A DNA stretch of 53,071 nucleotides, taken from positions 1-53,071 of the forward strand of contig JACREH010000116.1 of NCBI GenBank assembly GCA_016218345.1, in the 5' to 3' direction. Below, in pieces: positions 8,213 through 15,991 of the stretch. This DNA comes from Gammaproteobacteria bacterium. Its GTDB lineage: Bacteria > Pseudomonadota > Gammaproteobacteria > Acidiferrobacterales > UBA6901. The notes beneath the pieces were generated by a model that did no database searches, had not been told where the DNA came from, and saw only the letters and a program-made list of their open reading frames with translations. Made by a program: the position numbers and the translations under genes. Position 1 is the stretch's first letter. Each line of letters starts with the position of its first letter.

Positions 8213-9547
8213 ATGACGCCGGCGACGGGACGGGCAACCACGCTACTCCGCGGCAGCCTCTGGGTCGGGTTATACCTGGCGCTGGTGCTGCTGCCGTTGG
8301 CGGTGTTGCTGCTCGGCGAGCGGCCGCCGGGCTCGGGTTTCGCCTGGGATTTTTCGGTGGCCCTCGGGTTCGGGGCGCTTTCGCTGCTGGGCTCGATGTT
8401 CGTGCTCACCGCGCGCTTCCGGTGGATGGCGCCGGCCTTCGGCATCGACATCGTTTACTATTTCCATCGCTGGGTGGCGGTGCTCGCGTTCGGGCTGGTG
8501 CTGGCCCACCCGCTGCTGCTGATCGGCGTCGAACCGTTGCTGGTCGAGTATCTCAAGCCCGGCGCACCCTGGTACATGCTCGCCGGCGTCGGCGCGCTGA
8601 TCGCGCTCGGCACATTGGTCGTCAGTTCACTGTGGCGCAAGCGCCTGCGCCTGCATTACGACGCCTGGCGCCGTCTGCACGCGCTGCTGGCGGTGTTGGC
8701 TGTGGGGCTGGCGATCGCGCATGTGATCGGCGTGGACTACTACGTCGGCACGCCGGGGAAGCGCGCGCTCTGGACGGTCTTGGCGGTTTCCTGGCTGGTG
8801 TTGCTGTTGCATGTGCGGCTCGTCCGGCCGGTCCGGTTGCTGCGCCGTCCGTATCGTGTGGTCGGCGTGCAGGCCGAGCGCGGCGATGCCTGGACCCTGA
8901 CCCTGGAACCCTCCGGCCACGACGGACTGCGTTTTCAGCCCGGGCAATTCGTCTGGCTGTCGCTCGGGCGCTCGCCGTTCGCCATGCAGGAGCACCCGTT
9001 TTCGATTGCCACCAGCGCCGAGCGGCCGGCGCGGCTCGGGTTGACTATCAAGTGCCTGGGGGATTTTACCGCGCGCATCAAGGACGTGTTGCCCGGCCAG
9101 CGGGCGTATGTCGACGGACCGTTCGGCGCGTTCTCGGTCGATCTTCATCCGGCGCCGGGTTACGTGTTCATCGCCGGCGGCATCGGCGTCGCGCCGATTC
9201 TGGGCACGTTGCGCACGCTCGCCGACCGTAACGATCACCGCCCGTTGGTGCTGTTCTATGCCTATAAAAATCTGGAGCGCCTGACCGCCTATGAATACCT
9301 GGAGGCGCTACGCGCCCGGCTAGATCTGCGGATCGTGTATATCCTGTTCGAACCGCCGCCCGCATGGTCGGGCGAGAGCGGCTGCCTGACGAAAACCATC
9401 GTGCAACGCCACCTGCCGGCCGGTTACCGCGAGCAGATGTTTTTTATCTGCGGGCCGACGGCCATGACCGATGTGACCGAGAAGATCCTCGCGGAGATCG
9501 GCGTGCCGATCGGCCGGGTCCATACCGAACTGTTCGATTTGGTATGA
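8213..9547 (+). CDS. Ferric-reductase-like membrane flavocytochrome
   Basis: A 444-residue protein with an N-terminal six-helix ferric reductase-like heme domain (about 10-205) and a cytosolic FAD/NAD(P)H-binding ferredoxin-NADP-reductase module (210-444). Candidate heme-ligand histidines sit at about H85, H99, H156 and H170. HPFSI (261-265) is the FAD-binding motif, GGIGVAP (322-328) the NAD(P)H site, and FICGP the C-terminal nucleotide motif. By family it moves electrons from cytosolic NAD(P)H across the membrane. The tetraheme cytochrome encoded next could be the periplasmic acceptor. The final acceptor is unknown. Confidence 0.88.
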   Translation: MTPATGRATTLLRGSLWVGLYLALVLLPLAVLLLGERPPGSGFAWDFSVALGFGALSLLGSMFVLTARFRWMAPAFGIDIVYYFHRWVAVLAFGLVLAHPLLLIGVEPLLVEYLKPGAPWYMLAGVGALIALGTLVVSSLWRKRLRLHYDAWRRLHALLAVLAVGLAIAHVIGVDYYVGTPGKRALWTVLAVSWLVLLLHVRLVRPVRLLRRPYRVVGVQAERGDAWTLTLEPSGHDGLRFQPGQFVWLSLGRSPFAMQEHPFSIATSAERPARLGLTIKCLGDFTARIKDVLPGQRAYVDGPFGAFSVDLHPAPGYVFIAGGIGVAPILGTLRTLADRNDHRPLVLFYAYKNLERLTAYEYLEALRARLDLRIVYILFEPPPAWSGESGCLTKTIVQRHLPAGYREQMFFICGPTAMTDVTEKILAEIGVPIGRVHTELFDLV

Positions 9548-9555
9548 TCTGAACC

Positions 9556-9648
9556 ATGCGAATCTGGCTGGCGCGCGCCTTGGCGATAGTCACCGGTCTG
9601 ATACTGGTGGCGGTGTCGGCGGTCTTCGCGCTGCTGCAGAACCCGTGA
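9556..9648 (+). CDS. 30-residue single-pass membrane peptide
   Basis: A short open frame between the flavocytochrome and the tetraheme cytochrome. It encodes MRIWLARALA, about 17 hydrophobic residues, and ends LLQNP. The positive N terminus and single membrane span are those of small subunits of respiratory complexes. It starts nine bases after the flavocytochrome stop, and its TGA overlaps the GTG of the cytochrome gene (GTGA), which favours real translation. The upstream ribosome site is weak. No family recognised. Confidence 0.5.
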   Translation: MRIWLARALAIVTGLILVAVSAVFALLQNP

Positions 9649-10004
9649 GCGCCGCCTTTTCCGTGAAGCGGCGCGCGCTGGCGTTGCTGGCGGCGGCCTG
9701 GTGCGCGGCCGCGGCCGGTGCCGGCGTACCGGCGGTCGTGGACATTCCCTCTCGCGCGGGGGCGGTGACCTTCGCGCACGCGCCCCATGCGCAGATCGGC
9801 TGCACGGACTGCCATCACACCGGCGTGGAGCAGGGCTGCCGCGCCTGCCACACTGCGACTTCGACGGCCGCGCGCACCGGCCGGGAGGCGTTCCACGCGT
9901 CCTGTATCGGTTGCCATCTAAAGGACCTGAAGGCCGGCGCTAAGACCGGTCCGGCCAAGCGCTGCAGCGCCTGTCATGTCCAGCCGCAGCGCCCCTCTCC
10001 GTGA
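9645..10004 (+). CDS. Periplasmic tetraheme c-type cytochrome (class III/c7-like)
   Basis: A 119-residue exported protein with a signal peptide (about 1-27) and four CxxCH heme motifs: CTDCH (53-57), CRACH (65-69), CIGCH (87-91) and CSACH (107-111). Extra histidines at 45, 48, 58 and 84 can serve as distal ligands, giving bis-His low-potential hemes as in cytochrome c3/c7 proteins. The GTG start overlaps the stop of the 30-aa peptide. With the upstream flavocytochrome it forms a plausible NAD(P)H-to-periplasm electron path. Partner and substrate are inferred from position only. Confidence 0.88.
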   Translation: MSAAFSVKRRALALLAAAWCAAAAGAGVPAVVDIPSRAGAVTFAHAPHAQIGCTDCHHTGVEQGCRACHTATSTAARTGREAFHASCIGCHLKDLKAGAKTGPAKRCSACHVQPQRPSP

Positions 10005-10011
10005 CCGGCGC

Positions 10012-10111
10012 CCGCCATGGATGGCGGCCGCTTCGGGCTCCTGCCCTTACGCGGCATTACTCCGTCCATGGAGGGCAGAAGTGCGGAATCCGCAAACGCG
10101 CCATCCCTGGC
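10012..10111. repeat. Cluster of short palindromes between the cytochrome gene and prfB
   Basis: Four inverted repeats: CCGCCA-TGGA-TGGCGG (10012-10027), CTCC-GTCCAT-GGAG (10060-10073, nested inside CTGCCC...GGGCAG 10041-10078), TGCGG-AAT-CCGCA (10082-10094) and GCCA-TCCC-TGGC (10100-10111). The first exposes GGA on the plus strand; the second and fourth expose ATGGAC and AGGGAT on the minus strand. It resembles the arrays at 4966 and 52936 but is less regular. Confidence 0.4.
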
Positions 10112-10173
10112 CCGCGGCCCTCGTCTCGATCCCATCGGCGAAAACGCAGGAGCAGTTTTTCCGCCCGTCTCGA

Positions 10174-10202
10174 TTGTCGCGCGGTCCGCACACCTGTTAT
10201 CC
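10174..10202 (+). promoter_or_regulatory. Possible prfB promoter
   Basis: TTGTCG (10174-10179) and TTATCC (10197-10202), spaced by 17 nt, lie 26 nt before the prfB ATG. Both are partial matches to the sigma-70 consensus. The rest of the 224-nt gap holds the palindromes at 10012-10111. Confidence 0.3.
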
Positions 10203-10228
10203 TTCGGGTTTTGCAAGGCTCGGCCGCG

Positions 10229-11327
10229 ATGGAAGAACTCAACCCGCTGTTCACCAAGCTCAAAGACCTGACGGCGCGTTCGGCGACGTTACGGGGGTAT
10301 CTTTGACTTCGACGCCAAGCAGGAACGGCTCGCCGAGGTGCGGCGTGAACTGGAACAGCCGGATGTCTGGAACAATCCGGCGCGCGCCCAGGAATTAGGC
10401 CGCGAGCGCGCCCGCCTCGAGGCGCAGGTCGAAGTCCTCATGCGACTGGATACGCACCTCGGCGAGGCCGGCGATTTATTGGAACTGGCGCGTGCCGAGA
10501 GCGACGCCGACCTGATTCCACCGATCACGAAGGACATCGAGGCACTCGAGACCGAATTGGCCGCGCTCGAATTCCGGCGCATGTTCGCGGGCGAGATGGA
10601 CGCCAATAACGCCTTCCTCGATATTCAATCCGGCTCGGGCGGCACCGAGGCGCAGGATTGGGCGGCGATGCTGCTGCGCATGTACCTGCGCTGGGGCGAG
10701 GCGCACGGCTACAAGACCGAAGTAGTCGAGGAGTCGCCGGCCGAGGTGGCCGGCATCAAGAGCGCCACCGTCAAGTTCGAGGGGCCGTACGCCTACGGCT
10801 GGCTGCGCACCGAGACCGGCGTGCACCGGCTGGTGCGCAAGTCGCCGTTCGATTCCGGCAACCGCCGCCATACCTCGTTCGCGTCGGTGTTCGTCTACCC
10901 GGAGGTCGACGAGGACGTCGACATCGAGATCAACCCGGCCGATCTGCGCGTCGACACCTATCGGGCGAGCGGCGCCGGCGGCCAGCACGTCAATCGCACC
11001 GAGTCGGCGATCCGCATCACCCACGTCCCGACCGGCATCGTGGTGCAATGTCAGAACGACCGCTCGCAGCACAAGAACCGCTCGGCGGCGATGAACATGT
11101 TGAAGGCGCGCCTGTACGAGGCCGAGATGCGCAAGAAGCGCGAGACCCAGCAGAAGCTCGAGGCCTCGAAGTCGGACATCACCTGGGGCAGCCAGATCCG
11201 CTCGTACGTGCTCGACCAGTCGCGCATCAAGGACCTGCGCACCGGCATCGAGACCGCCAACACCCAGGCGGTGCTGGATGGCGATCTCGATAAATTCATG
11301 GAAGCGAGTTTGAAGAGTGGATTGTAA
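10229..11327 (+). CDS. prfB: Peptide chain release factor 2 (programmed +1 frameshift)
   Basis: RF2 terminates translation at UGA and UAA. The gene is read as 25 codons from the ATG at 10229 (MEELNPLF...LRGYL), then an in-frame TGA at 10304-10306 is bypassed by a +1 shift, continuing [12 protein letters not shown] to 11327. The total of 365 residues equals E. coli RF2. The SPF anticodon-like motif (KSPFDSG) and the GGQ catalytic loop ([13 protein letters not shown]) are present. This is autoregulation: low RF2 lets the ribosome pause and shift. Followed by lysS, the usual neighbour. Confidence 0.97.
10292..10307 (+). other. RF2 programmed +1 frameshift signal
   Basis: The sequence CGGGGG-TAT-CTT-TGA-C contains the canonical parts: an internal Shine-Dalgarno-like G run three bases before the CTT slip codon, then UGA followed by C, the weak termination context. 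The T at 10304 is skipped. Confidence 0.96.
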
Positions 11328-11335
11328 TATTTTTA

Positions 11336-11423
11336 GCCACAGATGAACGCAGATAATCTCAAGAGATTCAATATGCGCACAGGTCCGCCTTTCCATCCAT
11401 ATCCATCTGCGTTCATCTGTGGC
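11336..11423. repeat. Intergenic inverted repeat, family R1, copy 2 (upstream of lysS)
   Basis: Perfect 19-bp arms: GCCACAGATGAACGCAGAT at 11336-11354 and its complement at 11405-11423, with a 50-nt spacer. It ends 18 nt before the lysS ATG. The spacer sequence is unrelated to those of copies 1 and 3; only the arms are conserved. Confidence 0.93.
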
Positions 11424-11441
11424 CGAAATAGATAAAATTAT

Positions 11442-12956
11442 ATGACCGACAACGACAAACCCGAACAGCAGGACGAAAACACCATCATCGCGCTGCGCCG
11501 CGAGAAGCTGGCGGCGCTGCGCGAGCGCGGCCAGGCGTTTCCGAACGATTTCCGGCGCAACGTCATGGCCGGCGAGTTGCACGCCGAGTACGGCGCCAAG
11601 GAAGCGGCCGCGCTTGACGCCGAACCGCGGCGCGTCAAGGTCGGCGGGCGCATCATGACCCGGCGGGTCATGGGCAAGGCCAGCTTCACCCACATCCAGG
11701 ACATGTCCGGGCAGATTCAGTTGTATGTCCAGCGGGAGGGCGTCGGCGAACACGCCTACGAGGAATTCAAGGCCTGGGACATCGGCGATATCGTCGGTGC
11801 CGAGGGCGTGCTGTTCAAGACCAAGACCGGCGAGCTGTCGGTGAAGGTCGACGCGCTGCGCCTGCTCACCAAGGCGCTGCGCCCGCTGCCGGAGAAGTAT
11901 CACGGCCTGGCCGATCAAGAGACCAAGTACCGGCAGCGTTATCTCGACCTGATAATGAGCGAGGTCACGCGCAAAACCTTCCGCATGCGCTCGGACGTGG
12001 TGAATTTCATTCGCCAATTCCTGGTCACGCGCGGATTCCTGGAGGTGGAGACGCCGATGATGCAGGCGATCCCGGGCGGCGCCACCGCGCGGCCGTTCGT
12101 TACCCATCATCACACCCTCGACATGCAGATGTTCCTGCGCATCGCGCCGGAACTGTATCTCAAGCGCCTGGTGGTCGGCGGCTTCGAGAAGGTGTTCGAG
12201 ATCAACCGCAACTTTCGCAACGAAGGTCTGTCGACCCGCCACAACCCCGAGTTCACCATGCTCGAATTCTACGAGGCCTACGCCGATTACCGCGACCTCA
12301 TGAACCTCACCGAGGAAATGCTGCGGGCGCTGGCGCAGACGGTAGTGGGCGCAACCCTGATTTCCTATCAAGGCGAGACCTATGATTTTGGCAAGCCGTT
12401 CGCGCGCCTGACCGTGAAGGAATCCATTCTACGTTTCAATCCGGACTTGAAGGCCGCCGACATCGAGACGCTGGACGCGGCGCGCGCCTGCGCCGCACGG
12501 CTGAAGATTCCCGTGAAGGACAGCTACGGCCTGGGCAAGATTCAGATCGAACTCTTCGAGAAGACCGTCGAGTCGCGCCTCAAGGACCCGACCTTCATCA
12601 CCGCCTATCCGACCGAGGTGTCGCCGCTGGCACGGCGCAACGACCATGACCCGTTCGTCACCGACCGCTTCGAGTTCTTCGTCGGTGGGCGCGAGATCGC
12701 CAACGGCTTCTCGGAGTTGAACGATGCCGAGGACCAGGCCGAGCGCTTTCGCCAACAGGTGCAGGACAAGGAGGCCGGCGACGAGGAGGCCATGCACTTC
12801 GACGCCGATTACATTCGTGCCCTCGAACACGGCATGCCGCCGACCGCCGGCGAGGGCATCGGCATCGACCGGCTGGTGATGCTGTTCACCGACGCGCCCA
12901 GCATCCGCGACGTCATTCTGTTCCCGCACATGCGCCCGGAGGCGGGCGGGGATTGA
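11442..12956 (+). CDS. lysS: Lysyl-tRNA synthetase, class II
   Basis: A 504-residue class IIb LysRS. An N-terminal OB fold for anticodon binding (about 60-170) contains [17 protein letters not shown]. The catalytic core carries motif 1, motif 2 ([23 protein letters not shown]) and motif 3 ([11 protein letters not shown]). The length matches E. coli LysRS. The usual prfB-lysS order is kept. No Shine-Dalgarno is visible: between the R1 hairpin and the ATG lies only the AT-rich CGAAATAGATAAAATTAT. Confidence 0.97.
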   Translation: MTDNDKPEQQDENTIIALRREKLAALRERGQAFPNDFRRNVMAGELHAEYGAKEAAALDAEPRRVKVGGRIMTRRVMGKASFTHIQDMSGQIQLYVQREGVGEHAYEEFKAWDIGDIVGAEGVLFKTKTGELSVKVDALRLLTKALRPLPEKYHGLADQETKYRQRYLDLIMSEVTRKTFRMRSDVVNFIRQFLVTRGFLEVETPMMQAIPGGATARPFVTHHHTLDMQMFLRIAPELYLKRLVVGGFEKVFEINRNFRNEGLSTRHNPEFTMLEFYEAYADYRDLMNLTEEMLRALAQTVVGATLISYQGETYDFGKPFARLTVKESILRFNPDLKAADIETLDAARACAARLKIPVKDSYGLGKIQIELFEKTVESRLKDPTFITAYPTEVSPLARRNDHDPFVTDRFEFFVGGREIANGFSELNDAEDQAERFRQQVQDKEAGDEEAMHFDADYIRALEHGMPPTAGEGIGIDRLVMLFTDAPSIRDVILFPHMRPEAGGD

Positions 12957-12971
12957 AGCCCTTGCACTGTC

Positions 12972-13409
12972 TCAACGCACGGCCTGATCGAGGATCGCAC
13001 GTACGTCCTTTTCCCAGCGCCGGAAATAGTTCGATAATTCCGGGTCCTTGAAGAACGTCGCGAACACAGCCGGGTTGTTGGTGACCACCAAGCTGGTCTC
13101 GCCCTCGGCGAAGATCGTGATCTTGAGCGGCAGGTAGGCCAGCAGTTCGGGGTGGCGGTCGGGCAGGGCGAGCAGTTCCTCGGGTTTGCCGAAGAACACC
13201 ACGCGGTACTCGGCGGTCTTGTAGCCGCTCGAGGTGAGGCCGATGTCGACGCGCTGCACGCGCGCCACCTTGTAGCCGTGGTCCTGGATGGACTGCTGCA
13301 GGGCGTTCATGGCCTCGGGGAACGGCCGCTCGATGCGCGCCATCAGCAGCTCGTCGGCGTTCGCCGCGACGGCGGACAGCAGCAGCACGACCAGCAGCAG
13401 ACGTTTCAT
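12972..13409 (-). CDS. Exported DUF302 protein
   Basis: A 145-residue protein with a signal peptide (about 1-18, ANA-DEL) and a single DUF302 domain, recognised from the pattern IERPFPEAMNALQQSIQDHGY, then a central strand YRVVFFGKPEELLALPDRHPE and LPLKITIFAE. DUF302 proteins are small alpha-beta folds of uncertain role that often accompany cytochromes in sulfur-metabolising bacteria. The gene starts one base after the stop of the cytochrome-DUF302 fusion, so the two are almost certainly co-translated. Confidence 0.82.
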   Translation of the reverse strand: MKRLLLVVLLLSAVAANADELLMARIERPFPEAMNALQQSIQDHGYKVARVQRVDIGLTSSGYKTAEYRVVFFGKPEELLALPDRHPELLAYLPLKITIFAEGETSLVVTNNPAVFATFFKDPELSNYFRRWEKDVRAILDQAVR

Positions 13410-13410
13410 G

Positions 13411-14478
13411 CTAGAGCACCGTCTCCTCGATGATGTCGGTGTAGAGTTTCTGCATCTGCTCGCACAGCTCGTTCAGCTCGGCGTTGTTGAAGATCGCGCT
13501 CAGGCGCTTGGGGTTGATGGTGAGCACCAGCACCTTGCCCTGGTGCTCGGCCACGGTCACGCGACACGGCAGGAACAACCCGACGCGCGGGTCCACGGCC
13601 AGCGCCTTGTTGAGAAAATTGAAGTCGCAGGCGTCGACGATGTAACGCTTGCGGTTCTCGCGGCCCTTTTCGACGACGCCCTCGTCGTACGGCACGGCGC
13701 GGATGACGCGCAGGTTGGCGCCGCTGAACGCGGTCTTGAGTTTGTCCACGGTCTGCTCGACGTCGTACGGCGATTCGCGCACGATCACCGCCGATTCGCT
13801 TTCCAGCAGTTTGGCGCCGGCTGGCGCGGGCTGGACCGCAAAACCACGCACGTATGCCACGATATCGTCGATGTCGCGTTCCTGGAGCCCTTGTTTCAGG
13901 AACGAGCTCATCGGTGTGCCCTGACGGCCACGCATCAATACGGTTTTGATGAAATCGTCGCTCGCGGACTTGAGGAAGCCGGGATTGTTGAGCGCCGGCG
14001 CCAGCACCGGCAGATCGCGCGGCCGCGAGAAGGTCACGCCGGTGCCGTGCCCGCCTTCGCCGTGCGCGCCATGACAACTCGCGCAGCGCTTTTCATACAG
14101 CTCGGCGCCGCGTGCGGCGTTTCCGGGTTTGGCCTTGACCGCGACCGGTTTGGCGCCGGCCGGGGCCAGCGCCCGCAGATAGCCGACCACGGCGTCGACC
14201 TCGGCGTCGGAAAGTTGCGCGAAGGCCGGCATCACCCGACCGGGACGCCCGAGGCGAATGGTCTTGCGCAGATAGTCGTCGTCGGCCTGGGCGAGAAAAT
14301 CCGGCAGCGCCAGCGGCACGCCGACCCCGCCCTTGCCCTCGGCGCCGTGACAGGCGGCACAGTGCTGGGTGTAGAGGCGCGCGCCGTCGGCGGCGTGCGC
14401 CCACGGCGCCAGCCCGAGGCCGAGCGCGAGCAGCGCGCCGATAACGAGACGCCACGAGGAGATTGACGGATGCGTCAT
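13411..14478 (-). CDS. Diheme cytochrome c fused to DUF302 domain
   Basis: A 355-residue exported protein: signal peptide (1-29), two class I cytochrome c domains with CAACH (40-44) and CASCH (132-136) and candidate methionine ligands in VMPAF and TPMSSF, then a DUF302 domain from about 225 to the end. The fusion places DUF302 directly next to electron-carrying hemes. The downstream gene encodes a second, free DUF302 protein. Substrate unknown; the periplasmic location is clear. It is divergent from miaA. Confidence 0.85.
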   Translation of the reverse strand: MTHPSISSWRLVIGALLALGLGLAPWAHAADGARLYTQHCAACHGAEGKGGVGVPLALPDFLAQADDDYLRKTIRLGRPGRVMPAFAQLSDAEVDAVVGYLRALAPAGAKPVAVKAKPGNAARGAELYEKRCASCHGAHGEGGHGTGVTFSRPRDLPVLAPALNNPGFLKSASDDFIKTVLMRGRQGTPMSSFLKQGLQERDIDDIVAYVRGFAVQPAPAGAKLLESESAVIVRESPYDVEQTVDKLKTAFSGANLRVIRAVPYDEGVVEKGRENRKRYIVDACDFNFLNKALAVDPRVGLFLPCRVTVAEHQGKVLVLTINPKRLSAIFNNAELNELCEQMQKLYTDIIEETVL

Positions 14479-14593
14479 GTTACGGAGTGTAGCACTATTG
14501 CCTCGCGGCCTGGGCGCCCCGAGCGTGTCCGAGCGAGCAAGTTCCCGACAACGAACGATTGAGAACCGCGCCCGTCATCCCCATAATTCCGAC

Positions 14594-15532
14594 ATGAACC
14601 GTTCGCCGCCGCCGGTGGTTTTTCTGATGGGTCCGACCGCCGCCGGCAAGTCCGGTCTGGCGCTCGCGCTGCACGCGCGTCTGCCGGTCGAGATCGTGAG
14701 CGTCGATTCCTCGCAGGTCTATCGCGGCTTAGACATCGGAACCGCCAAGCCGACTCCGGAAGAGCAGGCGCGTGCGCCGCACCGGTTGATCGATATCCGC
14801 GATCCTACCGAGGTCTATTCGGCCGCGCACTTTTGCGACGACGCGCGCCGCGAGATTGCCGCGATCGTCCGCGCCGGGCGCATCCCGTTGCTGGTCGGCG
14901 GCACGATGTTTTATTTCCGCGCGCTCGAATACGGCCTCGCACCCTTGCCCTCGGCCGACCCGGCGGTGCGCGCGCGACTGACGCAACAGGCGCTGACGCA
15001 GGGCTGGCCGGCGCTGCACGCCCGGCTCGCGGCGCACGATCCCGCGAGCGCGACGCGCATCGATCCGAACGACGCGCAACGCATCCAGCGCGCCCTGGAG
15101 ATCATCGAGCTCAGCGGCCTGACCCCGAGCGCCTTGAACCGCGCGCACCGCGCGGATTTCCCGTACCACGCCATCAAGCTCGCGCTCGCTCCGGCCGGGC
15201 GTGCGCGCCTGCATGAGCAGATCGACCGGCGCTTCGAGCAGATGCTGGAACGCGGCTTGGTCGCCGAGGTCGAAGACTTGCGCCGGCGCGGCGATTTGAA
15301 CCTGCAATTACCGTCTATTCGCACCGTCGGCTACCGGCAGATCTGGCGATACTTGACTGGCGAGCTCAACTATTCTGAAATGATCGCTCAGGCACAGGCC
15401 GCCACCCGCCAACTGGCCAAGCGCCAGTTCACCTGGTTGCGCCGCTATCCGGAAGTTACCTGGCTGGACAGCGATGCCGCCGACCGGGTCGATCAGGCGG
15501 TCGAGACGCTGCGCGACCGATTGGCCGGTTAG
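14594..15532 (+). CDS. miaA: tRNA dimethylallyltransferase
   Basis: MiaA adds a dimethylallyl group to A37 of tRNAs reading UNN codons. The 312-residue protein has the P-loop GPTAAGKSGLA at about 12-22, DSSQVYRGLDIGTAKP, LVGGTMFYFRAL and the C-terminal QLAKRQFTWLRR, all hallmarks of the family. The ATG at 14594 is chosen because it places the P-loop at the usual position; an upstream in-frame extension overlaps the divergent cytochrome promoter region. It is followed by hfq, the widespread miaA-hfq order. Confidence 0.96.
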   Translation: MNRSPPPVVFLMGPTAAGKSGLALALHARLPVEIVSVDSSQVYRGLDIGTAKPTPEEQARAPHRLIDIRDPTEVYSAAHFCDDARREIAAIVRAGRIPLLVGGTMFYFRALEYGLAPLPSADPAVRARLTQQALTQGWPALHARLAAHDPASATRIDPNDAQRIQRALEIIELSGLTPSALNRAHRADFPYHAIKLALAPAGRARLHEQIDRRFEQMLERGLVAEVEDLRRRGDLNLQLPSIRTVGYRQIWRYLTGELNYSEMIAQAQAATRQLAKRQFTWLRRYPEVTWLDSDAADRVDQAVETLRDRLAG

Positions 15533-15727
15533 CGGGGGTGGTTGAAAACGGCGTTTTCGAGGGCATGCTATGGTTATACTGTGATTGGCCGCGCGGTCGG
15601 CGGCGGTCCGAAGCCCCTGGAAGCGGGCTGGGTAGAATGCAAGCCTGTCTGGACTTGCAAGCCCCCGGGCGACCGGGGTTTATAAACGCCGCCAACGGCG
15701 GAACACGATAAGAACAGGAGCACTGTC
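15533..15727 (+). promoter_or_regulatory. hfq leader with possible promoter and three tandem hairpins
   Basis: A TATACT -10-like hexamer lies at 15575-15580 with no strong -35. Downstream are three hairpins: TGCAAG...CTTGCA (15638-15659, GGA in its loop), CCCCGG-GCGA-CCGGGG (15663-15678, a GNRA-type tetraloop) and CCGCC-AAC-GGCGG (15689-15701). AACAGGAG precedes the ATG. In E. coli hfq is controlled by CsrA and by Hfq itself; whether this leader does either here is not known. Confidence 0.4.
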
Positions 15728-15991
15728 ATGAGTCAGCAAAGAGGGCAAGCGCTACAAGACCCTTACTTGAACACACTGCGAAAGGAACATGTCCCGGTGT
15801 CGATCTTCCTGGTTAACGGCATCAAGCTGCAGGGACAAATCGAATCGTTCGATCAGTTCGTGGTGCTGCTCAAGAATTCCGTCAGCCAGATGATCTACAA
15901 ACATGCCATCAGCACGGTCGTACCCAGCCGACCGGTGAAATTCTCGTTTGAGCACGGCGACGACTCCGACAAGCAACCCGGAAACGACTAA
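15728..15991 (+). CDS. hfq: RNA chaperone Hfq
   Basis: An 87-residue Sm-like protein forming hexamers that match small RNAs with mRNAs. Sm1 and Sm2 motifs are intact: [37 protein letters not shown], and [14 protein letters not shown], which includes the YKHAI proximal-face motif. The C-terminal tail is short and acidic ([12 protein letters not shown]) compared with E. coli's 102-residue Hfq. The ribosome site AGGAG lies eight bases before the ATG. The 3' end overlaps the probable hflX start. Confidence 0.97.
   Translation: MSQQRGQALQDPYLNTLRKEHVPVSIFLVNGIKLQGQIESFDQFVVLLKNSVSQMIYKHAISTVVPSRPVKFSFEHGDDSDKQPGND

Noticed and set aside
10476-12371. A long minus-strand open frame opposite prfB and lysS
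   Set aside because: It is the antisense shadow of two well-supported genes in a GC-rich genome, is His/Arg/Leu-rich with no recognisable domain, and spans the R1 repeat.
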